Source of the DNA: Candidatus Acetothermia bacterium JdFR-50
Lineage (GTDB): Bacteria > Bipolaricaulota > Bipolaricaulia > Bipolaricaulales > Bipolaricaulaceae
DNA: 7,973 nucleotides
NCBI GenBank assembly: GCA_002010365.1
Contig: MTNL01000019.1
Location: forward strand, 1 to 7,973
Direction: 5' to 3'
The position numbers and the translations under genes are program-made. Positions 1 through 6,139 of the stretch are shown here, piece after piece. The notes below the pieces were generated by a model that did not search any database, was not told the DNA's origin, and saw only the letters and a program-made list of their open reading frames with translations. Every line of letters begins with the position of its first letter. Within the stretch, counting starts at the first letter, position 1.

Positions 1-740
1 CCCTCCCGGGCGAAAAGCTCGATGAGCTCCCGCCCGAGATCCAGGAAGAAATCCTCCTCCAGGGCATAAGCGAGTCCATGGGCTTGGTAGAGAGCGCGCA
101 CGCGCCAGGAGTAGTTCATCCGGTCCAGGATCACCCGATCCACCGTCCCCGCCAGCATCCTTACCAGCCCCTCGGGATCCATGGGTAGCATCGGCCCCAC
201 GAAGGCATAGGTCCTAAGTCCCCGGCGTTTGAGCTCCCGCAACGCCTCCACTCGCTCCTGGATCTCCGGGGCCCGTGGCTCGAAGATCCTCCGGATCTCC
301 TCGGAGTCGGTGGTTACCGTGAGGCCCACCTCCGCATCGAGCTCCCGCAGGAGCTTCGCGTCCTGCACGATGAGGGGTGATTTCGTCAAAACCCTGATCT
401 CAAACCGTCCAGCCGCTTTCGACCCTAAAAATCCCTCGAGGACCCTACGGGTCAAGCGAAGCTCCCGCTCAAGCGGCTGATAGGGGTCGGTGGCGATCCC
501 GATGACCACCTTCCCGGGCCGGACGCGGAGGAGCTCCCGTCGCAGAAGCTCGGGGGCGTTGACCTTGGCCTCCACGAAGCTCCCCCAAGCTCGTCCCCGG
601 GTGCGGATGTGGGGCATCCGGGCCACATAACAGTAGCGGCAGCCGTGAGCACAACCCACGTAGGGGTTGAGGGAATAGTCGACCCCCGGAATGCGGGAGG
701 GGGTCAAGACGCCTCGTACCGCGATCTCCCGTATCTCCAC
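1..740 (-). CDS. Radical SAM protein, spore-photoproduct-lyase-like (COG1533-type), C-terminus beyond window
   Basis: This is a radical SAM enzyme, expected to bind a 4Fe-4S cluster and cleave S-adenosylmethionine to a 5'-deoxyadenosyl radical; its substrate is unknown. I translated the minus strand by hand and found 246 open codons running off the left edge. The cluster motif is C30-x3-C34-x2-C37 in the context NPYVGCAHGCRYCY. Other landmarks typical of the SPL-like group are GIATDPYQP (about residues 76-84), LTTTDSEE-like text near 125, and TYAFVGPMLPMD after residue 160. The GTG at 738-740 was chosen because it gives MEIREIAVRGVL, the usual short lead before the motif, and an in-frame TAA lies 17 codons upstream; its SD is poor (AAGG, 2 nt away). 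The family usually runs to about 290 residues, so roughly 40 are missing to the window edge. It is divergent from the thioredoxin-like gene. Spore photoproduct repair itself is not implied. Family confident, function not. Confidence 0.88.
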   Translation of the reverse strand, partial: MEIREIAVRGVLTPSRIPGVDYSLNPYVGCAHGCRYCYVARMPHIRTRGRAWGSFVEAKVNAPELLRRELLRVRPGKVVIGIATDPYQPLERELRLTRRVLEGFLGSKAAGRFEIRVLTKSPLIVQDAKLLRELDAEVGLTVTTDSEEIRRIFEPRAPEIQERVEALRELKRRGLRTYAFVGPMLPMDPEGLVRMLAGTVDRVILDRMNYSWRVRALYQAHGLAYALEEDFFLDLGRELIELFARE

Positions 741-804
741 AGCCTTCTCATGATACCTCGCCCACTTGGCGAAAGATACGTGGAGCCCTTAAAGTTCTTC
801 AGAG
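741..804. promoter_or_regulatory. Divergent intergenic region with putative back-to-back promoters
   Basis: These 64 bases separate the GTG of the radical SAM gene from the ATG of the thioredoxin-like gene and must hold promoters for both unless they lie inside the genes. On the minus strand TATCAT at 755-750 matches the -10 consensus at 5 of 6 positions, with no good -35. On the plus strand TTGGCG (766-771) and TTAAAG (789-794), 17 nt apart, match sigma-70 boxes at 4/6 and 3/6. Both -10 candidates lie only about 9-10 nt before the start codons, so if real the messages would be leaderless or nearly so, which fits the lack of a good SD at either start. This is read by eye; the boxes are weak. 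Confidence 0.3.
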
Positions 805-1329
805 ATGAGCCTGGGCAGCGTCGCCATTGCCGTATTGGTGCTCATCCTCGCAGGGGTTCTCCTTTTCGCACCAAAGGACGCGGTCCCCGGGGCGGGACAG
901 TTCGAGATTGTGGGCCGCATGGCTCCCGACTTCGTCCTTTCCGGTACCCAAGGGAGATGGCGTTTGTACGACCACCTCGGAAAGCCGATGGTCCTCGCCT
1001 TTTGGACTACCTGGTGCGGCGCGTGCAAAAAGGACCTCGTGGTCCTACAGGATTTTTACGAGCTTTACGGAGATGAGTACGCGGTCGTGGGAATATGTCC
1101 AGAATATTGGCAAAAGGTTCCGCAAATCCTGGGGGAATACCGGGTGACTTTTCCCGTGCTTTACGACCCGAACGAGGGGGTTACCAAACGGTATGAACTT
1201 TTGGATCATCTACGCTATCCGTTTACCGTATTCGTGGATGAAACGGGCCGGGTTCGATGTGTGTGGGCCTATATGTTGCGAAATTTGGAACACCTCTTGC
1301 AGCTGCTTTCCCGCTGCGGACTCAATTGA
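805..1329 (+). CDS. TlpA/ResA-like membrane-anchored thioredoxin-fold protein
   Basis: A 174-residue protein with an N-terminal hydrophobic segment (about residues 6-22) followed by a thioredoxin/AhpC-TSA fold. Landmarks are MAPDF (39-43), the active site W70-C71-G-A-C74, a TFPV stretch (115-118) like the TlpA/ResA insertion, and a cis-proline loop at Y138-P139-F140-T141 followed by VFVD. TlpA/ResA-type proteins reduce disulfides on the outer face of the membrane, often in cytochrome c maturation or redox defence; no cytochrome gene is nearby, so the partner is unknown. The hydrophobic segment has no basic residue before it and K24 just after, so export orientation is not certain. Extra cysteines are C98, C152 and C171. 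The ATG at 805 is the first start after an in-frame TAA at 790-792 and has no clear SD. By hand count the 3' half (1081-1320) is about 52% GC against about 70% in sampled neighbouring lines. It converges on ridA. Confidence 0.85.
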   Translation: MSLGSVAIAVLVLILAGVLLFAPKDAVPGAGQFEIVGRMAPDFVLSGTQGRWRLYDHLGKPMVLAFWTTWCGACKKDLVVLQDFYELYGDEYAVVGICPEYWQKVPQILGEYRVTFPVLYDPNEGVTKRYELLDHLRYPFTVFVDETGRVRCVWAYMLRNLEHLLQLLSRCGLN

Positions 1330-1337
1330 TCAAAGGG

Positions 1338-1715
1338 CTATTTGCCTAAGTAGGCGATGGCCTCAATCTCCACCCGGGCGCCCTTGGGGAGCTCACGCAC
1401 CGCCACGCAGGCTCGAGCGGGAGGCTCGAGGTCGAAGTAGTTCCCGTACACTTCATTCACCGCCGCGAACTCGTTCATGTCCACAAGGTATATGGTGACC
1501 TTCACCAAGTCCTTGAGGGAAGCCCCAGCGGCCTCTAGGACCCGTTTGAGGTTCTCCATGGCCTGCCTGGTTTGATCCCGGACATCCCCCCGCACCAGCT
1601 CGCCTCGAGAATCGATGGGCACTTGGCCCGAGATGAACAGAAAATCCCCCGCCCGGATCGCTGGGGAATAAGGCCCCACTGCCGAAATACCTGGACCGGT
1701 TATGGCTTTCCTCAC
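1338..1715 (-). CDS. ridA: RidA family reactive enamine/imine deaminase
   Basis: RidA (YjgF/YER057c/UK114 family) hydrolyses 2-aminoacrylate and related enamine/imine by-products of PLP enzymes, protecting other enzymes; it acts as a cytosolic trimer. The 125-residue protein is full length for the family. Key residues align: Y16 in GPYSPA, SGQVP at 29-33, R101 in PPARAC (equivalent to E. coli Arg105), C103 (Cys107) and E116 in VEIEAIA (Glu120), with the Arg-Glu spacing of 15 conserved. The start is GTG at 1713-1715, supported by the SD GAGG at 1724-1721, five or so nt upstream and overlapping the rplQ stop. It follows rplQ by only 7 nt, so it looks co-transcribed and translationally coupled to the ribosomal operon, an unusual place for ridA. 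It ends TAG at 1338-1340, 8 bp from the convergent thioredoxin gene. Confidence 0.93.
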   Translation of the reverse strand: MRKAITGPGISAVGPYSPAIRAGDFLFISGQVPIDSRGELVRGDVRDQTRQAMENLKRVLEAAGASLKDLVKVTIYLVDMNEFAAVNEVYGNYFDLEPPARACVAVRELPKGARVEIEAIAYLGK

Positions 1716-1719
1716 TGCG

Positions 1720-1725
1720 CCCTCA
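1720..1725 (-). promoter_or_regulatory. SD of ridA overlapping the rplQ stop codon
   Basis: The minus-strand hexamer TGAGGG contains the rplQ TGA and an SD core (GAGG) ending 5-6 nt before the ridA GTG. It fixes the GTG start and implies that ribosomes finishing rplQ can restart on ridA. Confidence 0.6.
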
Positions 1726-2073
1726 CACCCAAACCAACCGGGCCATCTCGGCCCCGTCCCCGCGTCGGGGGCCGAGCTTCAACACCCTGGTATACCCCCC
1801 GGGCCGATCCTTGTAGCGCGGCCCGATTTCCTCAAAGAGCTTCGTCGTGGCATCCTTGTCCTGGAGGACGGAGAAGGCCATGCGTCGAGCCGCCTGATCA
1901 CCCCGCTTGGCCCAAGTCACCAAACGCTCCACTAACTGCTGCGTTGCCCGCGCCCGGGCAGGAGTGGTGTCCACCTTGCCATGGACGATCAGAGCCTTGA
2001 CTTGGTTCCTCAACACCGCCTCCCGGCGGGATTTCTCCATCGAGAGCTTCATCACCTTGCGCCTATGCCGCAT
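1723..2073 (-). CDS. rplQ: 50S ribosomal protein L17
   Basis: L17 is a large-subunit protein at the peptide exit side and is normally the last gene of the alpha operon. The 116-residue product opens [11 protein letters not shown], carries REAVLRNQV and [10 protein letters not shown], and ends with the family signature [21 protein letters not shown] longer frame opens at 2109, but the ATG at 2073 is the true start: it gives the invariant MRHR N-terminus and sits 6 nt after a near-perfect SD (AAGGAGG, 2086-2080). That SD lies within the last codons of rpoA, whose TAG ends one base before this ATG. The length is close to that of Thermus L17 and shorter than E. coli's. Confidence 0.97.
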   Translation of the reverse strand: MRHRRKVMKLSMEKSRREAVLRNQVKALIVHGKVDTTPARARATQQLVERLVTWAKRGDQAARRMAFSVLQDKDATTKLFEEIGPRYKDRPGGYTRVLKLGPRRGDGAEMARLVWV

Positions 2074-2074
2074 T

Positions 2075-3007
2075 CTAGGCCTCCTTTTCGGAGCGAAGCC
2101 TGTATCCAAGATCCTTCAGGCGCACCTCTACCTTCTCCAACGTCTTTTCGCCGAACCCATGGATGTCCAGCAGTTCCTCCTTGGTGCGGGAAAGGAGGTC
2201 TTTCAGGGTGATTACCCCGGCTTCCTTGAGGAGGTTGCACGCCCTGGCCTCGAACCCAAGCTCCGTAAGGGGACGTTCCAACTCCTCCGGAAGCTCCTCC
2301 GCCAGGGCCTCTTCCTCCACTTCCTCCAACGTCCCCCGGGTCATGCGGCCGAAGTGCTCTTGAAGAATGGAGACCGCTTCTTCCAGGGCCTCCTTGGGGG
2401 TTATGGCTCCATTGGTCCATATCTCGAGTATCAGGCGTTCGTACCCGGACCTTCCGCCGACGCGGGTTTCCTCTACCTGGAAGTTGACCTTCTCGATGGG
2501 GGAAAAGTCGGAGTCAATGGGGATGAGGCCCACCGGGGCATCCTCCCTCTTGTTCTCGTCGGCGAGCCGGAATCCTCTCCCAACCTCCACCTCCATCTCC
2601 AGCTCCAGCCTCCCATCCTCGTTAAGGGTAGCGATGTAATGATCCGGGTTCACGATCTCCACGCCCTCAGGGACCTGGATATCCTTGGCCCGGACCTCCG
2701 CCGGCCCCTGGACGCTGAGGTAGAGGCGCCGGATCTCGCTTCCGTCCATCCGAATAGCCAAGCCCCTGACGTTCAGGATGATGTTGAGGAGGTCCTCCCG
2801 CACCCCCTCGATGGTATCGTACTCGTGGAATTTGCCGGCAAAGGAAACCCGTACCACCGCGGCCCCGGGGATGGAGGAAAGGAGTACCCGGCGCAAGGAG
2901 TTCCCCAAGGTGGTGGCATAGCCCCGCTCCAGAGGCTCCACCACTAACCGCCCGTAGCGGTCCCCATGCTCTTCCCAAGCGATCTTCTCCGGATAGATGA
3001 ACTCCAT
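2075..3007 (-). CDS. rpoA: DNA-directed RNA polymerase subunit alpha
   Basis: The alpha subunit dimerises to nucleate RNA polymerase assembly and contacts promoter UP elements and activators. The product is about 310 residues. The N-terminal domain (about 1-228) includes RGYATTLGNSLRRVLLSSIPG, the alpha-dimer/beta contact region; the acidic linker follows (EEVEEEALAEELPEE), and the C-terminal domain occupies about 245-305. In the latter, ARACNLLK and GFGEKTLEKV keep the Arg, Asn, Gly and Lys positions that contact DNA in E. coli alpha (Arg265, Asn268, Gly296, Lys298 equivalents). Three starts are stacked at 3013 (GTG), 3010 and 3007 (ATG). The ATG at 3007 is preferred because GAGG at 3016-3013 lies 5 nt before it. 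The rpsD stop TGA ends at 3010, so the genes abut. Nothing is missing. Confidence 0.97.
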   Translation of the reverse strand: MEFIYPEKIAWEEHGDRYGRLVVEPLERGYATTLGNSLRRVLLSSIPGAAVVRVSFAGKFHEYDTIEGVREDLLNIILNVRGLAIRMDGSEIRRLYLSVQGPAEVRAKDIQVPEGVEIVNPDHYIATLNEDGRLELEMEVEVGRGFRLADENKREDAPVGLIPIDSDFSPIEKVNFQVEETRVGGRSGYERLILEIWTNGAITPKEALEEAVSILQEHFGRMTRGTLEEVEEEALAEELPEELERPLTELGFEARACNLLKEAGVITLKDLLSRTKEELLDIHGFGEKTLEKVEVRLKDLGYRLRSEKEA

Positions 3008-3016
3008 CATCACCTC
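3008..3016 (-). promoter_or_regulatory. Extended Shine-Dalgarno of rpoA overlapping the rpsD stop
   Basis: The minus-strand bases GAGGTGATG match the extended anti-SD complement GAGGTGAT for eight bases and contain the rpsD TGA. The site decides between the stacked rpoA starts, favouring the ATG at 3007, and suggests coupling from rpsD. Confidence 0.6.
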
Positions 3017-3633
3017 GAGTAGAATTCCACGATCAGGTTCATGTCGATGGACTTGTCCAGATCCTCTTCCGCCGGCTCCGCTGTCACCTGGATCCTGAGA
3101 TTTTCGAGGTCCCGGGTGAGCCAGCTGGGTAGGTTCCGTTTTTCCGCCGCTTCTTTGATGAGCTCGCGGAGCTTGTCCTTTGATTGGGGCTTTACCTCGA
3201 TCACGTCCCCGGGCTCCACCCGGTAGGAGGGGATGTCAGTGACGCGGCCGTTGACGAGGAAGTGACCGTGGGAAACCAGTTGCCGCGCTTGGGTCCGGGA
3301 GACGGCGAAGCCCGCCCGGTACACCACGTTGTCCAGCCGTTCCTCCAGGATTCGGAGGAGTGCCGTCCCGGTCCGCCCCTTCACCTTCTGAGCCTCCTCG
3401 ATGTAGCGGCGGAACTGCTCCTCCCTGACCCCATATATCCTCTTGAGCTTCTGCTTCTCCCGCAGCCGTATGGCATAACCGGTGAGCCGACGGCGATAAC
3501 GGCCGTGTTGGCCGGGCGGGAACGGCCGACGATTCATGGCACATTTGTCGGAATAACACCGGTCCCCTTTGAGGAAGAGCTTCGTTCCCTCTCGCCGGCA
3601 CAGCCTGCATCTGGGACCTATGTACCTGCCCAT
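3010..3633 (-). CDS. rpsD: 30S ribosomal protein S4, zinc-binding form
   Basis: S4 binds the 5' domain of 16S rRNA, starts small-subunit assembly and lines the mRNA entry region. The 207-residue protein opens [16 protein letters not shown]. The four cysteines C9, C12, C26 and C31 form the zinc site seen in Thermus-type S4 and absent from E. coli S4. Next come the PPGQHG loop (about 40-45), [26 protein letters not shown] and the S4 RNA-binding domain (about 95-155, [15 protein letters not shown]). It ends EFYSR, as expected. ATG at 3633 has SD GGAGG (3643-3639) with 5 nt spacing and lies 10 nt after the rpsK stop. In E. coli S4 represses this operon through a pseudoknot before rpsM; the 27-nt rpmJ-rpsM gap here leaves little room for it. 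Confidence 0.98.
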   Translation of the reverse strand: MGRYIGPRCRLCRREGTKLFLKGDRCYSDKCAMNRRPFPPGQHGRYRRRLTGYAIRLREKQKLKRIYGVREEQFRRYIEEAQKVKGRTGTALLRILEERLDNVVYRAGFAVSRTQARQLVSHGHFLVNGRVTDIPSYRVEPGDVIEVKPQSKDKLRELIKEAAEKRNLPSWLTRDLENLRIQVTAEPAEEDLDKSIDMNLIVEFYSR

Positions 3634-3643
3634 CCTTGCCTCC

Positions 3644-4000
3644 CTAGCTGTGAGGGGTGGGGGTCACGTTCTTGACCTCTTCCACCTGGATCCCCGAGGA
3701 CTTCAACGTCTGGATCACCGCCTGCCGCCCGGGTCCGGCCCCGTTTACGGTGACCACCACCGATCTTATCCCGAATTCCTTCATCTCCTTGACCAGAGCT
3801 TGACAGGCCACCTGGGCGGCGTATGGGGTGCCCTTACGGGAACCGGAGAACCCCACCGTGCCCGGGGATTTCCAGGTGATCACGTTCCCGTCCAAGTCGG
3901 TAAGGGTAAGGATAGTGTTGTTAAAGGTGGAGTGGATGTGGACTCGCGCTCGTTCAAGTTTTATCGCTTTCTTTCTGCGTCGTGTAGTTCGCCTGGCCAT
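3644..4000 (-). CDS. rpsK: 30S ribosomal protein S11, lacking the usual C-terminal tail
   Basis: S11 sits on the small-subunit platform near the 16S 3' end and the mRNA exit channel. The 118-residue product has the normal core: [16 protein letters not shown] (about 20-35), [22 protein letters not shown], and [12 protein letters not shown]. It stops at VTPTPHS. Bacterial S11 normally continues with a tail of the type NGCRPPKKRRV, including the Asn-Gly at which E. coli S11 forms isoaspartate; here Ser118 is followed directly by TAG (3646-3644). Neither other frame past the stop restores the tail, and rpsD begins 10 nt later, so this is not an obvious frameshift. ATG at 4000 follows the rpsM stop by 2 nt, with GAGG about 8 nt upstream inside rpsM. 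Confidence 0.96.
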   Translation of the reverse strand: MARRTTRRRKKAIKLERARVHIHSTFNNTILTLTDLDGNVITWKSPGTVGFSGSRKGTPYAAQVACQALVKEMKEFGIRSVVVTVNGAGPGRQAVIQTLKSSGIQVEEVKNVTPTPHS

Positions 4001-4002
4001 GG

Positions 4003-4374
4003 CTACTTCCTCTTGCGGCGTCCGGCCTTATCGGGACGGGGACCTTTCCAAGTCCGGGCATTGGACCGAGTACGTTGGCCCCGCACCGGAAGCCCCACCC
4101 GGTGACGTATTCCCCGGTAACAACCGATATCGATGAGGCGCTTGATGTTCATCTGCACCTCGCGCCGCAGGTCCCCCTCCACCTTGTACTCTTCCACCGC
4201 CCGCTGCAGAGCCGCCACTTCTTGGTCGGTAAGGTCGATCACCTTCTTCTCGGGATCGATCCCGGTCTTCTGTAGGATCTCCTTCGCCCGGGACCGCCCG
4301 ATCCCGTAGATGTAGGTGAGGGCAATATCGATCCTCTTCTTCGCCGGCAGGTTAACGCCCGCGATCCGCGCCAT
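4003..4374 (-). CDS. rpsM: 30S ribosomal protein S13
   Basis: S13 lies in the small-subunit head, bridging to the large subunit and touching P-site tRNA through its basic tail. The 123-residue protein has the usual opening [14 protein letters not shown], the helix-hairpin-helix region [15 protein letters not shown] (about 20-34), [12 protein letters not shown], the invariant [20 protein letters not shown], and a basic end (AGRRKRK). ATG at 4374 has a strong SD (AAGGAGG, 4 nt spacing). The preceding gap of 27 nt is the largest within the operon here. This is the usual junction at which the alpha operon begins after rpmJ, but I see no promoter in so short a gap. One small oddity is Trp in NARTWKGP, where Arg or Lys is usual. 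Confidence 0.97.
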   Translation of the reverse strand: MARIAGVNLPAKKRIDIALTYIYGIGRSRAKEILQKTGIDPEKKVIDLTDQEVAALQRAVEEYKVEGDLRREVQMNIKRLIDIGCYRGIRHRVGLPVRGQRTRSNARTWKGPRPDKAGRRKRK

Positions 4375-4401
4375 CTCTCCTCCTTGGACGCCCGTTACGT
4401 G

Positions 4402-4515
4402 TCATTTCTGCCTCTGTTTGTGCTTGGGGTTCACACAGATCACCCAAAGCCGCCCGTGGCGTCGCACCACGCGGCACTTCTCGCATCTCGGTTTGACGGA
4501 GCTCCGTACCTTCAT
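4402..4515 (-). CDS. rpmJ: 50S ribosomal protein L36, zinc-ribbon form
   Basis: L36 is the smallest large-subunit protein, bound to 23S rRNA near the L7/L12 stalk base side. By hand translation the minus strand gives 37 residues opening [14 protein letters not shown] and ending NPKHKQRQK, full length for the family. C11, C14, C27 and H32 form the zinc-binding set, so this is the C+ type rather than the zinc-free paralogue made under zinc starvation. ATG at 4515 lies 6 nt after the infA stop; the probable SD is GAGGGG about 9 nt upstream, inside infA's last codons. Position between infA and rpsM is canonical. Confidence 0.96.
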   Translation of the reverse strand: MKVRSSVKPRCEKCRVVRRHGRLWVICVNPKHKQRQK

Positions 4516-4521
4516 CTCCCT

Positions 4522-4740
4522 TCACCCCTCGCGGTATACGATCCGACCTCGTGTCAGGTCGTAAGGGGAGAACTCCACCACCACCCGATCCCCCACCACG
4601 ACCTTGATGAAGTGCTTACGCATCTTTCCCGAGATCACGCACAGGGCGGTATGCCCATTGTCCAGGCGCACCCGGAACATGGAATCCGGCAGCGCCTCGA
4701 TCACTTCGCCGCGCAAACGGATAAGGTCTTTTTTCGACAA
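4522..4740 (-). CDS. infA: Translation initiation factor IF-1
   Basis: IF1 binds the A site of the 30S subunit during initiation and supports IF2 and IF3. The 72-residue protein is a single S1/OB fold: [28 protein letters not shown] (about 27-36), [11 protein letters not shown] (about 42-52), and the family end [13 protein letters not shown]. The start is TTG at 4738-4740, which reproduces the near-universal MSKKD N-terminus and lies 4 nt after GGAGG (4749-4745). A longer frame opens at a TTG at 4758, but this SD would then be inside the coding region. The first 40 nt overlap the 3' end of map in another frame. An unusual rare start codon for an essential initiation factor. Confidence 0.95.
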   Translation of the reverse strand: MSKKDLIRLRGEVIEALPDSMFRVRLDNGHTALCVISGKMRKHFIKVVVGDRVVVEFSPYDLTRGRIVYREG

Positions 4741-5519
4741 TACTCCTCCCAAATCCAACCCGTGAGGACCCTCGGGCCCTCAGGGGTAACGGCCACCATC
4801 TCCTCGTAGTGCACCGACAGACTTCCCGTCCGGGTAACCGCCGTCCAACCGTCCTCCCGGGTACGAAGGGGAAGGTCATCTCCCTTTACCATGGGCTCAA
4901 TGCAAAAAACCATCCCCGCCCGCAACACCGGCCCCCGTCCGGGTGCACCGAAATTGAGGACCCGAGGATCCTCATGGAGTTCCCGGCCAATCCCATGGCC
5001 GGTGTACTCCTTGACCACGTAATAACCCGCCTCGCGGACGGTCGCGCTTATGATATGGGATAAATCCGAAAGACGGCGCCCAATGGTAGCAAGACCAATT
5101 GCCCTCTTCAAGGCCTCCCGGGCCACCGCCATCATCCGCTCCGCTTCTCCCGAGACCTCCCCTATCCCCACCGTGATCGCAGCATCGGCGTAATACCCCT
5201 TTCGCACAAATCCCAAGTCGATGGAAAGCACGTCCCCCTCCCGAAGCACGCGCTCCTCCGAAGGTATGCCATGTACAACTTCATCGTTGAGGGAGGCACA
5301 TATGACGGCGGGGTACGGTCTCCGATGGAGTTCATCGGTATAGCCCTTGAACGCGGACTTGGCTCCCGCCTCCCGGATCCGGCGCTCCGCCAATCTATCC
5401 AGCTCCGCCGTAGTGACCCCAGGGGCCGCTTTCAAGGCGAGTTCCACCAGGATATCCCGTAGGATTTCCGCGTTCTCGGCCATGTGCGCGATCTCCTTTT
5501 CGGTCTTGAGCACGATCAT
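4701..5519 (-). CDS. map: Type I methionine aminopeptidase with C-terminal extension
   Basis: MetAP removes the initiator methionine from nascent proteins in the cytosol using two metal ions. The 272-residue protein shows the pita-bread fold markers: NDEVVHGIP (78-85, H83), metal ligands D101 (SIDLG), D112 (YYADAAIT), H175 (GHGIG), E208 (FCIEPM) and E239 (VHYEE), and H182 in LHEDP. It is type I, with no zinc-finger N-terminal extension and no type II insert. ATG at 5519 overlaps the adk stop as ATGA, with GGAGG about 10 nt upstream. The body ends as usual near VLT (251-253), but the frame continues for 19 further residues, the last 12 read from bases that also encode the start of infA. Active site complete, so the enzyme should work. 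Confidence 0.96.
   Translation of the reverse strand: MIVLKTEKEIAHMAENAEILRDILVELALKAAPGVTTAELDRLAERRIREAGAKSAFKGYTDELHRRPYPAVICASLNDEVVHGIPSEERVLREGDVLSIDLGFVRKGYYADAAITVGIGEVSGEAERMMAVAREALKRAIGLATIGRRLSDLSHIISATVREAGYYVVKEYTGHGIGRELHEDPRVLNFGAPGRGPVLRAGMVFCIEPMVKGDDLPLRTREDGWTAVTRTGSLSVHYEEMVAVTPEGPRVLTGWIWEEYCRKKTLSVCAAK
4743..4750 (-). promoter_or_regulatory. Shine-Dalgarno of infA inside map
   Basis: Minus-strand GGGAGGAG precedes the infA TTG by 2-4 nt depending on the core counted. It lies in the codons for the Trp-Glu-Glu of the MetAP tail and fixes the infA start at 4740 rather than 4758. Confidence 0.65.
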
Positions 5520-6139
5520 CGCCGCAGGACCTCCGCCACACGTGCGAACACCTCTTCCGGCGAAAGGGAGGCATCCACCCGCACGAGGATCCCCTTTCGC
5601 TCGTAATAGCCAATGAGAGGGGCCGATCGCTCGAGATACACCCGGAAGCGATTACGGATCACTTCTTCCCGGTCATCCGGCCGCTGATACAGCTCTCCCC
5701 CACAGCGATCGCATACACCGGGCACCTTGGGAGGCTGGGTGAGGAGGTTGTAATTGGCACCGCATTTCTTGCATACGCGGCGGGCCGAAAGCCGCCGCAC
5801 TACCTCCTCCTCCGGAAGATCGAGGTAAATCACCAAGTTCACCGGGAGGATCCGCTCCAGGCCCTCGGCCTGGGCAATGGTGCGAGGAAAACCGTCGAAC
5901 AGGAATCCCTCCTTTTCCCCGTCCACCCGCTCCCGGACCATCCCCAGGATCACCTCGTCCGGGACCAATTCCCCCCGCTCCATATATCCCTTGGCCAGCT
6001 TCCCAAGCTCCGAGCCTTGGGCCACCTCTTCCCGGAGGATGTCCCCGGTGGAGAGGTGCTTGAATCCGAATTCCTCCACCAGCCTTGCCGCAAGGGTCCC
6101 TTTGCCCGCACCGGGAGGGCCCAAAAGCACCAGGTTCAC
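5516..6139 (-). CDS. adk: Adenylate kinase, zinc-lid type
   Basis: Adenylate kinase interconverts ATP + AMP and 2 ADP in the cytosol. The 207-residue protein has the P-loop GPPGAGKGT (7-15), STGD (30-33) of the AMP-binding part, FDGFPRT (81-87), and a long LID with a zinc site formed by C123, C126, C143 and C146, then DDREEVIRNR (155-164) carrying catalytic arginines. The Cys4 lid is common in Gram-positive and thermophilic bacteria and absent from E. coli Adk. The start is GTG at 6139, overlapping the secY TGA as GTGA, with GGGGAGG 5 nt upstream. The secY-adk-map order is the standard one in many bacteria. Confidence 0.97.
   Translation of the reverse strand: MNLVLLGPPGAGKGTLAARLVEEFGFKHLSTGDILREEVAQGSELGKLAKGYMERGELVPDEVILGMVRERVDGEKEGFLFDGFPRTIAQAEGLERILPVNLVIYLDLPEEEVVRRLSARRVCKKCGANYNLLTQPPKVPGVCDRCGGELYQRPDDREEVIRNRFRVYLERSAPLIGYYERKGILVRVDASLSPEEVFARVAEVLRR

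Noticed and set aside
609..1076. A plus-strand 155-codon frame across the radical SAM 5' end and the thioredoxin gene
   Set aside because: It overlaps two genes with clear catalytic motifs in other frames, and its protein has low-complexity Arg/Pro-rich text without a domain.
1326..1333. TTGATCAA palindrome in the convergent gap, as a terminator
   Set aside because: It is only 8 bp, AT-rich and without a T-run; too weak for an intrinsic terminator.
1344..1355. GCCTA-AG-TAGGC inverted repeat at the ridA 3' end
   Set aside because: A 5-bp stem with a 2-nt loop inside the last ridA codons, with no T-run on either strand.
2074..2109. Upstream extension of L17 from a start at 2109
   Set aside because: It adds 12 residues foreign to the family and lies inside rpoA; ATG 2073 gives MRHR and has a near-perfect SD.
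1907..2947. A 346-codon plus-strand open frame opposite rpoA
   Set aside because: It lies wholly antisense to rpoA and the rplQ start. It has no SD or recognisable domain and is explained by the strong codon bias of rpoA in a GC-rich genome.
3184..3675. A 163-codon plus-strand frame opposite rpsD, and similar antisense frames opposite rpsK, secY and adk
   Set aside because: All mirror well-supported ribosomal or housekeeping genes and show no family features of their own.
4375..4401. S4 autoregulatory leader before rpsM
   Set aside because: The rpmJ-rpsM gap is only 27 nt, too short for the E. coli-type pseudoknot; no matching fold was seen by eye.
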